Shown here: in pieces, positions 7,724 through 15,524 of the stretch
Layout: every line of letters starts with the position of its first letter
How positions within the stretch are numbered: position 1 is the stretch's first letter
Source of the DNA: Clostridia bacterium
Lineage (GTDB): Bacteria > Bacillota > Clostridia > Oscillospirales > CAG-272
Assembly: GCA_900770605.1 (NCBI GenBank)
Contig: CAAGKS010000104.1
Location: 1 to 27,319, forward strand
Direction: 5' to 3'
DNA: 27,319 nt
The notes under the pieces: model-generated
The model's input: the letters and a program-made list of their open reading frames with translations, nothing else
Told to the model about the DNA's origin: nothing
Databases searched by the model: none
Program-made: the position numbers and the translations under genes

Positions 7724-7965
7724 CAGATGATTTACCCGCGAGTGCCGTGTGACTGTGTTAGAGGAACCCTGTATTCCAGGGCGGTGTCCTATCTCCGCTT
7801 TACTGCTCCCAGCGTCCTGTTTATATCGTCGAGACAAGTCAATCGAGGAAATAAAAGGGAGGTCTGCAAACCACTTTGAAATTTATTTCGGACTCCTTTT
7901 AAATGATGTGGTTCTTTATACATAGCCATCACGCACACCACAGGCGTTTTTTAATTTTTATCAGT
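7691..7965 (-). ncRNA. Structured RNA of about 260 nt (raiA-type or 6S-like candidate, or glp leader)
   Basis: The gap between the DUF1292 gene and the GlpA-like gene has no ORF but dense pairing on the minus strand. The 5' part (about 7922-7938) pairs with the 3' part (about 7745-7763) over roughly 14 bp with small bulges, forming a closing stem. Inside are a hairpin with arms AAAAGGAGTC (7903-7894) and GACCTCCCTTTT (7865-7854), a hairpin CCCTG/CAGGG (about 7767-7781), and a possible 7-bp pseudoknot between GAACCAC and GTGGTTT. A weak promoter (TTGACG at 8001-7996, TAGATT at 7977-7972, 18-bp spacer) lies in the end of the DUF1292 gene. The RNA ends in the stem at 7691-7723. The branched, pseudoknotted plan looks more like the raiA RNA family than the rod of 6S RNA, but this is from memory. 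It could also be the leader of the downstream operon. Confidence 0.6.
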
Positions 7966-8266
7966 TATCGTAATCTATCTCCTGGGAGAAAAGATCGTCA
8001 AAGTAATCGGCGATATCGTCAAACTCATCGTCATCGTCAACGGTAACGAGGATCTCCTCGTCTCCGTCCTTGACCATTTTGAGTATAACGTATTCCCACT
8101 GAATATCGCCAACTCCGTCGTCCTCGGGCTGATCGTTTACGGGAAGCAGAGCAACGTAGTGCTCGCCGTTCATCTCATGCTGACCTATTACCTCAAATTC
8201 TATTTCGTTTCCTTCCTCGTCTGTGAGTGTGAAAACGGTGCTTTCGTAGCTGTTGTTCTCTTCCAT
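7961..8266 (-). CDS. DUF1292 domain protein
   Basis: A 101-residue, very acidic protein of the DUF1292 family, recognised from VFTLTDEEGNEIEFEV, followed by the YVALLPV segment and the late ILKMVKDGDEE block. Family members are short Firmicutes proteins of unknown function, often encoded with ruvX; here ruvX is nearby but in another operon. The tail is almost entirely Asp, Glu and aromatic residues. ATG at 8266 has AAGGAG 8 nt upstream. It has its own promoter and the structured RNA lies directly downstream. Confidence 0.88.
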   Translation of the reverse strand: MEENNSYESTVFTLTDEEGNEIEFEVIGQHEMNGEHYVALLPVNDQPEDDGVGDIQWEYVILKMVKDGDEEILVTVDDDDEFDDIADYFDDLFSQEIDYDN

Positions 8267-8313
8267 TTTTGTTTTCTCCTTATATGTTATTTAATATTAC
8301 TTTCGATGCTTAT

Positions 8314-8342
8314 ATTTTATACCAAATCGCCCTCAAAGTCAA
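8314..8342 (-). promoter_or_regulatory. Promoter of the DUF1292 gene
   Basis: On the minus strand TTGACT (8342-8337) and TAAAAT (8319-8314) are 17 bp apart, about 50 bp ahead of the DUF1292 start. The surrounding 116-bp gap to hemW is AT-rich and holds nothing else recognised. Confidence 0.75.
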
Positions 8343-8382
8343 GGTTTTGAAGCGTTTTCTTATTGTAAATTTTTCTCTTTTC

Positions 8383-9498
8383 TCAAATAATATCTGCAAG
8401 TATCGAATTACTCACCAAAAATCCCTTATCCTCAAATGCGAGCCTGCCGTCCGCAAGGCGCATAAATCCGCCGTCTATATATTTTTTAACTGACGGCAGA
8501 GCTTCTATGCGCTCACCGAAGCGGACAAAATATTCCTCAGTATCTATGCCAAGAGCAAGACGAAGTCCGAGCATAATATGCTCCGCCCTCTCGTCCTCGG
8601 GAGTGAGCGCCACGCGCTCCTCGGTTATATCCTCACCTCGCAAAAATGCATCGATATCGCGTGAGTTTCCAAATCTCTCCCCCAAAAAGCAGGAATGAGC
8701 CGCAACGCCAAGTCCAAGATAGTCAAGCCTTTGCCAATAGCGTGTGTTATGCCTTGAATATTTGCCGTCTCTTGCGAAATTACTTATCTCGTATCTCTCG
8801 TAGCCGCCCTCGGAAAGTCTGCTCACGCACTCAAGATACATATCCGACTGCGCGTCGTCGTCTGCCAAAGAAAGCTCGACTCGGTGCTTATGAAAATAAG
8901 TTCCCTCCTCTACCGACAGCGCGTACGCCGATATATGCTCGGGCGCGTGGGCGACGAGGTAATCTATCGATCGACGAAAGCTCTCCATAGTCTGATCGGG
9001 TATTCCATACATAAGGTCCGCGCTTATATTATCAAAGCCCGCGCGGCGAGCATCGTCAAAGGTCTTTGAAAATTCCTTTGCGGTATGTATTCGTCCGAGC
9101 AGAGCAAGCTCGCCGTCAAGCGCGCTTTGAAGCCCCATACTGATGCGGTTTATCCCAAGCGAACTAAGCGCGCGAAAATAGTCAAGATCGGCGGTTGCGG
9201 GGTTGCACTCAAGGGTGATCTCGGCGTTTTTATCAACGTCATATTCCGCGGATATGACGCTCATCAGGCGCTCGACGTCGCGTATATCCATAAGGCTGGG
9301 CGTACCGCCGCCAAAATAGACGGTGTCCACGCAATACCCCTCGCAACGCGCAGCAAGCTCACGGGCGCGCGCGGCAAGCGCGCGGCAATATTCGCTTATC
9401 TTATCGGCGGAGCTACCCGCCACAGAGCAAAAATCACAGTATCTGCATTTTTGCACACAAAACGGCACGTGCAGATAAAGTCCAAGACTTTTTTTCAA
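8383..9498 (-). CDS. hemW: Radical SAM heme chaperone HemW
   Basis: A 371-residue radical SAM protein of the HemW (formerly HemN-like) type, thought to deliver heme to target proteins; it is not itself the coproporphyrinogen dehydrogenase. The 4Fe-4S motif is Cys14, Cys18, Cys21 within HVPFCVQKCRYCDF, with a further Cys24. The SAM-binding YFGGGTPS lies at 61-68, and LMYGIPDQT lies mid-protein. The start is TTG at 9498, supported by GGAAGGGGG 8 nt upstream and by the correct N-terminal spacing to the motif; no in-frame ATG fits. It is monocistronic or weakly linked to the DUF1292 gene 117 bp downstream. Confidence 0.9.
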   Translation of the reverse strand: MKKSLGLYLHVPFCVQKCRYCDFCSVAGSSADKISEYCRALAARARELAARCEGYCVDTVYFGGGTPSLMDIRDVERLMSVISAEYDVDKNAEITLECNPATADLDYFRALSSLGINRISMGLQSALDGELALLGRIHTAKEFSKTFDDARRAGFDNISADLMYGIPDQTMESFRRSIDYLVAHAPEHISAYALSVEEGTYFHKHRVELSLADDDAQSDMYLECVSRLSEGGYERYEISNFARDGKYSRHNTRYWQRLDYLGLGVAAHSCFLGERFGNSRDIDAFLRGEDITEERVALTPEDERAEHIMLGLRLALGIDTEEYFVRFGERIEALPSVKKYIDGGFMRLADGRLAFEDKGFLVSNSILADII

Positions 9499-9540
9499 GG
9501 CGCAGTCCCCCTTCCAAAGCGTTTTTTCTGAGATATTTTA

Positions 9541-9569
9541 ATTATATCATCAAAAAATCTCTTTGTAAA
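9541..9569 (-). promoter_or_regulatory. Promoter of hemW
   Basis: On the minus strand TTTACA (9569-9564) and TATAAT (9546-9541) are separated by 17 bp, about 40 bp upstream of the hemW TTG start. Confidence 0.82.
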
Positions 9570-9619
9570 TAACGGAGATATAAAATTTTTTCAGCAAATT
9601 TTAATTTCCGTCGCATTTT

Positions 9620-9648
9620 TTGCAAAAGCTTGGCACAATATCTATTAG
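9620..9648 (+). promoter_or_regulatory. Possible promoter of the GT87-like gene
   Basis: TTGCAA (9620-9625) and TATTAG (9643-9648) are 17 bp apart. The -10 is poor and the predicted start site would leave a leader of only about 14 nt, so this is tentative. Confidence 0.3.
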
Positions 9649-9668
9649 GAAAACACAAGGAGAGCTAT

Positions 9669-10901
9669 ATGTCAAAAAGCAACCGTTGCAGAAGCGCGGC
9701 GTTCGATCCCGCAAAATTCTTTATCGCGCTTGTGGCGTCAAGCGCGACTGTATATCTGACAGTATCCGTGATTTTGGGTAACGGCAAATTTGCGGACGTC
9801 TTTTTTCTGCGCTGCGCCGACTTTTTTATGGATTTTTTCAACTCCGTGCGGGATGCCGCGCAGGGCAGCGCGGTATATACCGAGCGCAAGGTAATATATC
9901 CGCCGCTCGCAAACCTCATCTTTCTTATCTTCTCGCGCTTTACGCCCGAGCGCTACAACGACACGCGCTTTGAGGAAAGATACGAGTGGCCTGAGTATTT
10001 TTCAACTATGATGCTGGCGGTGACGTTCGTTGCCGTTTTTGCCGTCCTCTTTTTCTTCCTAATATACTCCAAATTTAAAAACGGCTCACAATCAAAGCGC
10101 TTCGCTTTTGCATTTTTTGCATTTTTCAGCACTCCCGTGCTGTATATGGCGGAGCGCGGAAATATGATACTTTTCTGCCTTGTTTCCCTGCTCATATACG
10201 CGTTTACCTACGACAGTCCGAGCAAGATATGGCGAGAGGCAGGAATTATCGCGCTCGCGTTTGCTGCCGCGCTCAAGCTCTATCCCGCCGTTTTTGGTTG
10301 GCTATTGATAGCCGATAAACGTTGGAAGGACGCCGCAAGATGCGCTCTTTACGGCATTCTTATGATGATTATCCCATCGTTTTTCTTTGGCGGCCCCGCC
10401 TGCTTCGTTTACGTTTTTCAAAATATTTTCTCATTCTCGACCTCAGGACCCGGTGGCACGGTGTCAATAATCTGCGGCGCGCTCGGTCTGCCCGATACAG
10501 TGGCTAAAATTGTAAATATCATCGCGTACCTTTGGGTGCTGGTGTGCGGTGCATGCTTTGCAATATCCGCATTTATTTCAAAAGAGAGATACCACACGCT
10601 TATGCTCGGATTTCTTGCCATCTCCTGTATTCCGTCACTCACGTCGCTTTATACATGGGCATTTATGATCGTTCCGATGACACTGGTCTGCGCCAAGTCC
10701 GCCCACACCCGCGCCGACGTACGCAGAATGATAATTATGTCCCTGCCGTTTGCATTTATTCCGTTCAGGATAAGCTACCACGTTACGCCATCAATGGTGC
10801 TTGTGTATCTTGCAACGGCGGTATTGTCCGTTTGGACGGTGATTGATACGTTTTTGGAACTTGGTAAATTCATAAAAACAAAACGGATTGGCAAAGCGTA
10901 A
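9669..10901 (+). CDS. GT87-like (DUF2029) polytopic membrane glycosyltransferase
   Basis: About 410 residues with many hydrophobic helices, beginning near residue 15 of this start. It fits the GT-C fold family GT87, which uses polyprenyl-phosphate sugars on the outer face of the membrane. Signature parts are the first extracytoplasmic loop with KVIYPPLANLIF, the later AAALKLYPAVFGW (the LKLYP motif) and AERGNMI. The start is ATG 9669 because AAGGAG (9657-9662) lies 6 nt ahead; an in-frame TTG at 9630 would add 13 residues but has no such site. It stands alone, divergent from hemW. The donor and acceptor are unknown; a role in cell-surface glycan synthesis is inferred. Confidence 0.75.
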   Translation: MSKSNRCRSAAFDPAKFFIALVASSATVYLTVSVILGNGKFADVFFLRCADFFMDFFNSVRDAAQGSAVYTERKVIYPPLANLIFLIFSRFTPERYNDTRFEERYEWPEYFSTMMLAVTFVAVFAVLFFFLIYSKFKNGSQSKRFAFAFFAFFSTPVLYMAERGNMILFCLVSLLIYAFTYDSPSKIWREAGIIALAFAAALKLYPAVFGWLLIADKRWKDAARCALYGILMMIIPSFFFGGPACFVYVFQNIFSFSTSGPGGTVSIICGALGLPDTVAKIVNIIAYLWVLVCGACFAISAFISKERYHTLMLGFLAISCIPSLTSLYTWAFMIVPMTLVCAKSAHTRADVRRMIIMSLPFAFIPFRISYHVTPSMVLVYLATAVLSVWTVIDTFLELGKFIKTKRIGKA

Positions 10902-10958
10902 CTGCAAGGCGTTCAAATCCTTGCGGATTTGAGAGCTTCTTCATCGGTTGCGTGGGTG

Positions 10959-11000
10959 AAAGAATACCGCCCCGCACTTGTGTGCGGGGCGGTATTCTTT
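10959..11000. terminator. Shared hairpin between the GT87-like gene and tRNA-Arg
   Basis: A perfect 19-bp inverted repeat (10959-10977 with 10982-11000) and a 4-nt TTGT loop, core GCCCCGCAC. On the minus strand it starts at the last base of the tRNA CCA and ends in TTCTTTC; on the plus strand it ends in TTCTTT. It probably terminates both convergent transcripts. A smaller 8-bp hairpin (10913-10932, loop TTGC) precedes it and has no U-tract. Confidence 0.75.
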
Positions 11001-11076
11001 GGCCTACCCGACAGGATTTGAACCTGCGGCCTTCAGAGTCGGAGTCTGACGCGCTATCCAGCTGTGCCACGGGTAG
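11000..11076 (-). tRNA. tRNA-Arg (anticodon CCG)
   Basis: Full cloverleaf on the minus strand. The acceptor arm CUACCCG / CGGGUAG is perfect. The D-arm contains AGCUGGAUAGCGC. The anticodon stem UCAGA/UCUGA encloses the loop CUCCGAC with anticodon CCG, which reads CGG arginine codons. The T-loop is GGUUCAAAUCC. Discriminator G is followed by an encoded CCA (11002-11000). It has its own consensus promoter and a terminator abutting the CCA. Confidence 0.96.
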
Positions 11077-11090
11077 ATTTGATCCTTTAA

Positions 11091-11119
11091 ATTATACCCT
11101 TTAATTATAGATAAGTCAA
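11091..11119 (-). promoter_or_regulatory. Promoter of tRNA-Arg
   Basis: On the minus strand TTGACT (11119-11114) and TATAAT (11096-11091) are 17 bp apart, ending 15 bp before the mature tRNA 5' end. Confidence 0.88.
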
Positions 11120-11154
11120 GGGCTTTGATCAAAAAAGGCTTCTCCCCCACCATA

Positions 11155-11200
11155 TTTATTGACATTCTTTATTGACATTCTCTCGCGTTTATGCTATAAT
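11155..11200 (+). promoter_or_regulatory. CPBP gene promoter with tandemly duplicated -35
   Basis: TTGACA (11172-11177) and TATAAT (11195-11200) are 17 bp apart, a perfect promoter. A 13-bp unit TTTATTGACATTC is repeated head to tail at 11155-11167 and 11168-11180, giving a second TTGACA at 11159-11164 that is 30 bp from the -10 and so should not act with it. Confidence 0.88.
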
Positions 11201-11238
11201 CCGATCGGAAACTATTACACTCGAAAGGATACGACATT

Positions 11239-11955
11239 ATGAAAAAATTCTTTGAAAAAAACGAAACTCTTTGCGCTATATTGCTCATTGTTTTATACGT
11301 CATTATAAACTCATTTTGCATGAACAGCTTTGGGCTTACAGATTATCGCACCGCGCTGATCAACACCATTCTTTCCATTCTCCTGATCGCACTTATGATC
11401 GCGCTCGGACGCGTGCGCTATTACGGCTTGACAATGCCGCGTGACGCCAAAAAATACCTCTATTTTCTTCCGCTTTTACTCATAATTTCCGTCAATTTCT
11501 GGGGCGGCATCAACACAAGTCACGCCACGTGGAAGATCTTATTTTACATAATTTCAATGATAAACGTAGGATTTATTGAGGAGATAATTTTCCGAGGATT
11601 TTTATTCAGAATGATGGCGAAAAGCGGTATCAAATCCGCGGTAATAGTCGGCGCGCTCACGTTTGGGGTTGGACATATAGTCAACCTTCTTAACGGCGCG
11701 GACGTTATTCCCACGCTTTTACAGATCTGTTACGCCACCGCGATCGGATTTTTATTCGTTATAATCTTTCACAAAAGCGGCTCGCTTATTCCTTGCATCA
11801 TAACTCATAGCGCAGTCAATTCACTCTCGATCTTTAACGCACAGAACGAGATACTTTCGTATATAACTGCCGCATTTCTGACGGTAGTGTCGATACTGTA
11901 CGCTATATATATCATAAAACGTACAAAAAATTCGCTTACGTCCGCAGAAAACTAA
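11239..11955 (+). CDS. CPBP family intramembrane metalloprotease
   Basis: A 238-residue membrane protein of the CPBP (Abi, Rce1-like) family with about seven hydrophobic helices. The active-site motifs are in order: EEIIFRG (Glu114, Glu115, Arg119), FGVGHIVN (His146, Asn149) and the final helix motif CIITHSAVNS (His190, Asn194). Known relatives cleave prenylated CAAX proteins in eukaryotes; bacterial members are linked to bacteriocin immunity or peptide processing, and no peptide precursor lies next to it. ATG at 11239 follows GAAAGGA. It is a single-gene unit, divergent from tRNA-Arg. Confidence 0.9.
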   Translation: MKKFFEKNETLCAILLIVLYVIINSFCMNSFGLTDYRTALINTILSILLIALMIALGRVRYYGLTMPRDAKKYLYFLPLLLIISVNFWGGINTSHATWKILFYIISMINVGFIEEIIFRGFLFRMMAKSGIKSAVIVGALTFGVGHIVNLLNGADVIPTLLQICYATAIGFLFVIIFHKSGSLIPCIITHSAVNSLSIFNAQNEILSYITAAFLTVVSILYAIYIIKRTKNSLTSAEN

Positions 11956-12030
11956 ATAGCTTACAAAGCGAGAACGAGAACGGAGAATGCTGTGCATTCT
12001 CCGTTCTCGTTCTATCAGCAAATAGCTTAC
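11954..12030. repeat. 20-bp perfect hairpin between 11-bp direct repeats
   Basis: A perfect 20-bp inverted repeat (11971-11990 with 11994-12013) with a 3-nt loop TGT lies between two copies of AAATAGCTTAC (11954-11964 and 12020-12030). The first direct repeat overlaps the CPBP stop codon. There is no T-tract on either side, so a simple intrinsic terminator is not a full explanation, though it is in the right place to end both CPBP and the convergent lipoprotein mRNA. The next 80 bp contain a weak AT palindrome (12031-12049) and nothing else recognised. Confidence 0.8.
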
Positions 12031-12111
12031 TTTAATTAGATCAATTAAATCACCGCAAAAAAGCATTGCGACAATATTTCCGTTACAACTGAATATACCG
12101 TGTGTTAATAA

Positions 12112-13359
12112 TTAGTCGGCAAATGGCTTTTCCACAACAGTCGTACCGTAATTCGTACAGGTAGTAGTTGTCTCCGTTTCTACATAAGCCTCATACCGGT
12201 CTCCGTCGATCCATTCCGCACCTTCTATATTAAAATTCGATCTCATTCCCGAAAGCACACCGTTTGAAACGTAATATTCGGCAAACATATCAATCGTCAT
12301 ATCATCAAACATACTAATATCCAACAATTCAAATGTCTCTTCAAGATATTGCTTCGCATTGTCACCGGAAAGCTGGAAGCCATAGTCCGTCTTTGTAAAA
12401 TAAGTGTAGTCAAGATATTGATCATAGAATGGGATCAGCTCGTCGAGACTTGAAAATCCAATAGCATGAATCTCACTACGGTACCATTCAGTGCTATCAG
12501 CGCCCAGCTTAACATAACAGACGATCTCATCACCAACTGTTTCCAAGTAGCCGTATATCGCTTCCGTTGTGCTTTCCCCGTCAAAAGTGGCAGACACAGT
12601 TTGCTCAATATAAACCTTTCCGTCCGCATACTTTATCAGCTCCGATACGGATAACATTACAGTTTCTTCTTCGGTAACTCCATCTTCCACACAGATTTGT
12701 GTACAAATGGCCGATGCGGTAGAGTAAAGCGTACAGTTTTTATACTTCTCCATATTGAATACTGAATCGTAATAGCTTTTGGTAATAGTATCCCCTGTAA
12801 TCGGTGCAGGTGAATAGTATTTCCAATACGTTTCAAATTTTATGACATATACGCAAACCGTTTTGCTTTCATTCAGAGTATCCGCAGGAACAGCATCATC
12901 CGTACTTAACACATAGGCAGCCGGATTATCAATCATATATGTTACCGAAAGCTCCTCTACACTAATGGCGCCTTCTTTTATGTCATCAGGGATATTAAGC
13001 GCCTTAATTTCACCTTCTGAAAGTTCTCCAAGCGTACTGGTATCAAGCACAACTGCCTGATTATTACCAATGATTTCAGCAGTAACAAAAGCTTTGGCGG
13101 CATCCTCTGCGGTATCATAAGACTCCTTAGAAACTGATCCCTTATACGTCTCGGAAACACCGCCGATACTTTCAATGAATGCGCCGCGCTCCTCATCTCC
13201 GTAATTATCGCCTGATATTCCAAACATTTTTTCAAAAAGGGAATCGAACAGCGATCCGAGCGCCTCTTCACTCATGTAGGCAAGACTTCCGCAGCCCGTG
13301 GTGCAAAGAAGGGTAAAAATCATGAAAAGTGCGATTAAAAATGAAATGATTTTTTTCAT
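12112..13359 (-). CDS. Predicted lipoprotein of unknown function
   Basis: A 415-residue protein starting with a type II signal peptide: Lys-Lys, a hydrophobic stretch, and a lipobox ending TTGC with Cys23 as the likely lipidated residue. The mature part begins GSLAYMSEEALGSLFDSLFEKMFG and is acidic. It has an N-terminal helical segment containing SYDTAEDAAKAFVTAEI, resembling DUF4878-like or NTF2-like secreted modules, then a beta-rich region. No catalytic motif is recognised. The C-terminus is Thr-rich (ETETTTTCTNYGTT). Codons and base composition look more AT-rich than in cca or pepF, which may reflect a different history. It is monocistronic with its own promoter. ATG 13359 follows AAAAGGAGA. 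Confidence 0.75.
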   Translation of the reverse strand: MKKIISFLIALFMIFTLLCTTGCGSLAYMSEEALGSLFDSLFEKMFGISGDNYGDEERGAFIESIGGVSETYKGSVSKESYDTAEDAAKAFVTAEIIGNNQAVVLDTSTLGELSEGEIKALNIPDDIKEGAISVEELSVTYMIDNPAAYVLSTDDAVPADTLNESKTVCVYVIKFETYWKYYSPAPITGDTITKSYYDSVFNMEKYKNCTLYSTASAICTQICVEDGVTEEETVMLSVSELIKYADGKVYIEQTVSATFDGESTTEAIYGYLETVGDEIVCYVKLGADSTEWYRSEIHAIGFSSLDELIPFYDQYLDYTYFTKTDYGFQLSGDNAKQYLEETFELLDISMFDDMTIDMFAEYYVSNGVLSGMRSNFNIEGAEWIDGDRYEAYVETETTTTCTNYGTTVVEKPFAD

Positions 13360-13399
13360 AAAAATCCTATCTCCTTTTTTGTGATTGAATATGCATTAT

Positions 13400-13428
13400 A
13401 TTATACCACTGTTGTTGAAAAATTGCAA
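13400..13428 (-). promoter_or_regulatory. Promoter of the lipoprotein gene
   Basis: On the minus strand TTGCAA (13428-13423) and TATAAT (13405-13400) are separated by 17 bp, about 40 bp ahead of the ATG. Confidence 0.82.
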
Positions 13429-13494
13429 GTACAATGTTAACTGACGTTTTTTAACCATTTTTTAGAATACTGATATTCACAGAAATAAATCAAT

Positions 13495-15261
13495 TTACTC
13501 CGAATATCCCACAAGCTCGCAGAATTCGTCTATCTCGCGGCTGATACTTTCAAGTCCTGCTACCCAGAACTCGTGCTTTGTAAGGTCAACGCCTGCCGCT
13601 GCCGCGCACTCCTCAATGTCGCTCGTTGCGGTCCTGCGGAGCATCTCCTTATAGGTTGCCACGAACGCCTCGCCCTCTGCGAGATACTTTGCATAAAGTC
13701 CGCGGGCGAAAAGTCCGCCGAATGCATAGGGGAAGTTATAGAAGCTAAGTCCGCCGCTATAATAATGGCCCTTACACAGCCACATAAACGGATGCATAAC
13801 GCTCTGGTCAAGTCCGTCGCCGTACGCCTTTTTCTGCGCCGCAAGCATAAGCTCGCACATTTTATCCGCGCTCATAAATTCGGTGGGGCGAGCCGCAAAA
13901 ACAGACGCCTCAAAGGTATATCTTGAATAGATATCAACGATTATCTGGCACGCGTCCATAAGCTGACTTTCAAGGAGCGCGAGCTTTTCGTCCTTGTCCT
14001 TTGCCGCGGCGATAGCCGTGTTCATAACAAGCACCTCGTTGAAGGTGGAAGCCGTTTCTGCAACGGGCATTGAGTAATCCTGATTAAGAAGCGAGTTCTT
14101 GAACACCTGTCTATCGTGGAAGGAGTGTCCGAGCTCGTGAGCGAGGGTAACTACGTCACTGAACGAGCCGTCAAAGTTTGTAAGCACTCGGCTCTGCTTT
14201 GCAGAGGGAACGCCGCAGTCAAACGCGCCGCCGACCTTGTTTTCTCTGGGATAAAAGTCTATCCAGCCGTTATCAAAGGCGCACTCGACCATATCGTGAA
14301 GCTCCTTATCAAAGCTGCCGAAGATGCCGAGCAGGTACGCCTTGGCGTCCTCGACCGTATACGCCTTTTCATTCTTGCCCATAGGCGCAAAGAGATCATA
14401 CCAGGGCAGTCCACCCTCGTGCCCGAGCGCCTTTGCCTTGGCGCGCAGATATTTTCTGAACGCGGGGAGATATTCCTCCATAGCGCCGATGAGCGCGTCA
14501 AGCGTTTCTTTTCTCATTCTTGAGGTATAAAGCGTCTTTTGAAGCGGAGATTCGTAGCCGCGAAGCTCGCACTCCGAAAGCACTTGCAGCTTTATGCTAT
14601 TGAGCGCGAATGCAACGGCGTCCTTGATAGAGTCGTAGCATTTCAGCTCTGCCTCGTACGCCGAGCGGCGTACCTTGGGATCGGGATCGTATGCGAGGTT
14701 TCTTGCGGCGGGAAGGTTTATTTCCTTGCCGTCCACGTTTACCTTGACGCTGCTCGTGAGCGAGCTTTGCAGGTCACTCCACGCGTTTGCGCCCGAAATG
14801 CTCAGCTTTGCAAAGACGGTCTCCTCGCCGTCTGCCAAGAGATATTTGCTATCGCGCTTTATGTTGCGGAGCATATAAGCGTGCTCTGTGAGCAGCTCCG
14901 AGGACGCGATAAGCTCCTCTATATTTTCATATCCCGCGATGACCTTTGAGAGCTTTGCGGAAGCCGCCGCGATAGACGAGAGCATGCCCATAAGGCGTCC
15001 GATATTTGAAGCCGCGTCAGTATCCGCGGTATTTGCCGAATAACGAAGGTTTGAATAAATGATAAGCTTGCTTGCAAGCTCGGTTATACGCTCCTCGCTC
15101 TTTACGTAATTTACGAGCAGCTCACCTGCGGGAGCGTTCTCGGCGTCCTGTGAGAGCGCGATAAATTTTCCGATCTCCTCGGAGAGCTTCTGAACGTCGG
15201 ACGCGAACGCCGCGTCTTCAAAGCCACTGTAAAGTATATCAAGATTCCATCTGTCCTGCAT
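13495..15261 (-). CDS. pepF: Oligoendopeptidase F (M3 family metallopeptidase)
   Basis: A 588-residue cytoplasmic zinc endopeptidase that degrades oligopeptides. The M3 zinc site is present as AHELGHSFHD with His375, Glu376 and His379, and the downstream third-ligand helix has ASTFNEVLVM. The N-terminus WNLDILYSGFED is typical of PepF, and the length is near the family norm of about 600. MHPFMWLCKGHYYSGGLSFYN near the C-terminus supplies the substrate-binding Tyr/His region. ATG at 15261 follows AAAGAGGTG. It is a single gene; no peptide transporter adjoins it. Confidence 0.93.
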   Translation of the reverse strand: MQDRWNLDILYSGFEDAAFASDVQKLSEEIGKFIALSQDAENAPAGELLVNYVKSEERITELASKLIIYSNLRYSANTADTDAASNIGRLMGMLSSIAAASAKLSKVIAGYENIEELIASSELLTEHAYMLRNIKRDSKYLLADGEETVFAKLSISGANAWSDLQSSLTSSVKVNVDGKEINLPAARNLAYDPDPKVRRSAYEAELKCYDSIKDAVAFALNSIKLQVLSECELRGYESPLQKTLYTSRMRKETLDALIGAMEEYLPAFRKYLRAKAKALGHEGGLPWYDLFAPMGKNEKAYTVEDAKAYLLGIFGSFDKELHDMVECAFDNGWIDFYPRENKVGGAFDCGVPSAKQSRVLTNFDGSFSDVVTLAHELGHSFHDRQVFKNSLLNQDYSMPVAETASTFNEVLVMNTAIAAAKDKDEKLALLESQLMDACQIIVDIYSRYTFEASVFAARPTEFMSADKMCELMLAAQKKAYGDGLDQSVMHPFMWLCKGHYYSGGLSFYNFPYAFGGLFARGLYAKYLAEGEAFVATYKEMLRRTATSDIEECAAAAGVDLTKHEFWVAGLESISREIDEFCELVGYSE

Positions 15262-15301
15262 AATAGCACCTCTTTTTTTGAAATTTTAATCGTTTGATTA
15301 A

Positions 15302-15330
15302 ATTTTATCACACCACTGTTAAAATTTCAA
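15302..15330 (-). promoter_or_regulatory. Promoter of pepF
   Basis: On the minus strand TTGAAA (15330-15325) and TAAAAT (15307-15302) are 17 bp apart, about 40 bp upstream of pepF. Confidence 0.75.
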
Positions 15331-15433
15331 TAGAAAAGCGTCTCTTTTTTCGTCTTTTTTTATTCACTTCGCCATTTTGAAATTTTTAATCGTTAATTTT
15401 TTGTAAATTTGTCGAAATAAATGATTTTATTGA

Positions 15434-15462
15434 TTGACAATTTCCCTGTATTATATTATAAT
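15434..15462 (+). promoter_or_regulatory. Consensus promoter of the secreted protein unit
   Basis: TTGACA (15434-15439) and TATAAT (15457-15462), spacer 17 bp, both perfect. The roughly 55-nt leader contains a 7-bp hairpin (15478-15484 with 15493-15499) and a perfect AGGAGG (15513-15518) 6 nt before the ATG, which together predict high expression. Confidence 0.9.
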
Positions 15463-15524
15463 TGTGTCATAAATAATCGACGGCGGAGCTATGCCGTTGA
15501 AAAAAATTTTTCAGGAGGATTTCA

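Noticed and set aside
7691..7965. T-box or known metabolite riboswitch before the GlpA-like gene
   Set aside because: No T-box sequence or specifier loop and no conserved core of lysine, glycine, SAM, TPP or cobalamin classes could be recognised.
9630..9668. Longer TTG start for the GT87-like protein
   Set aside because: The ATG at 9669 has AAGGAG at proper spacing; the TTG has no such site and the extra residues do not look like a membrane protein start.
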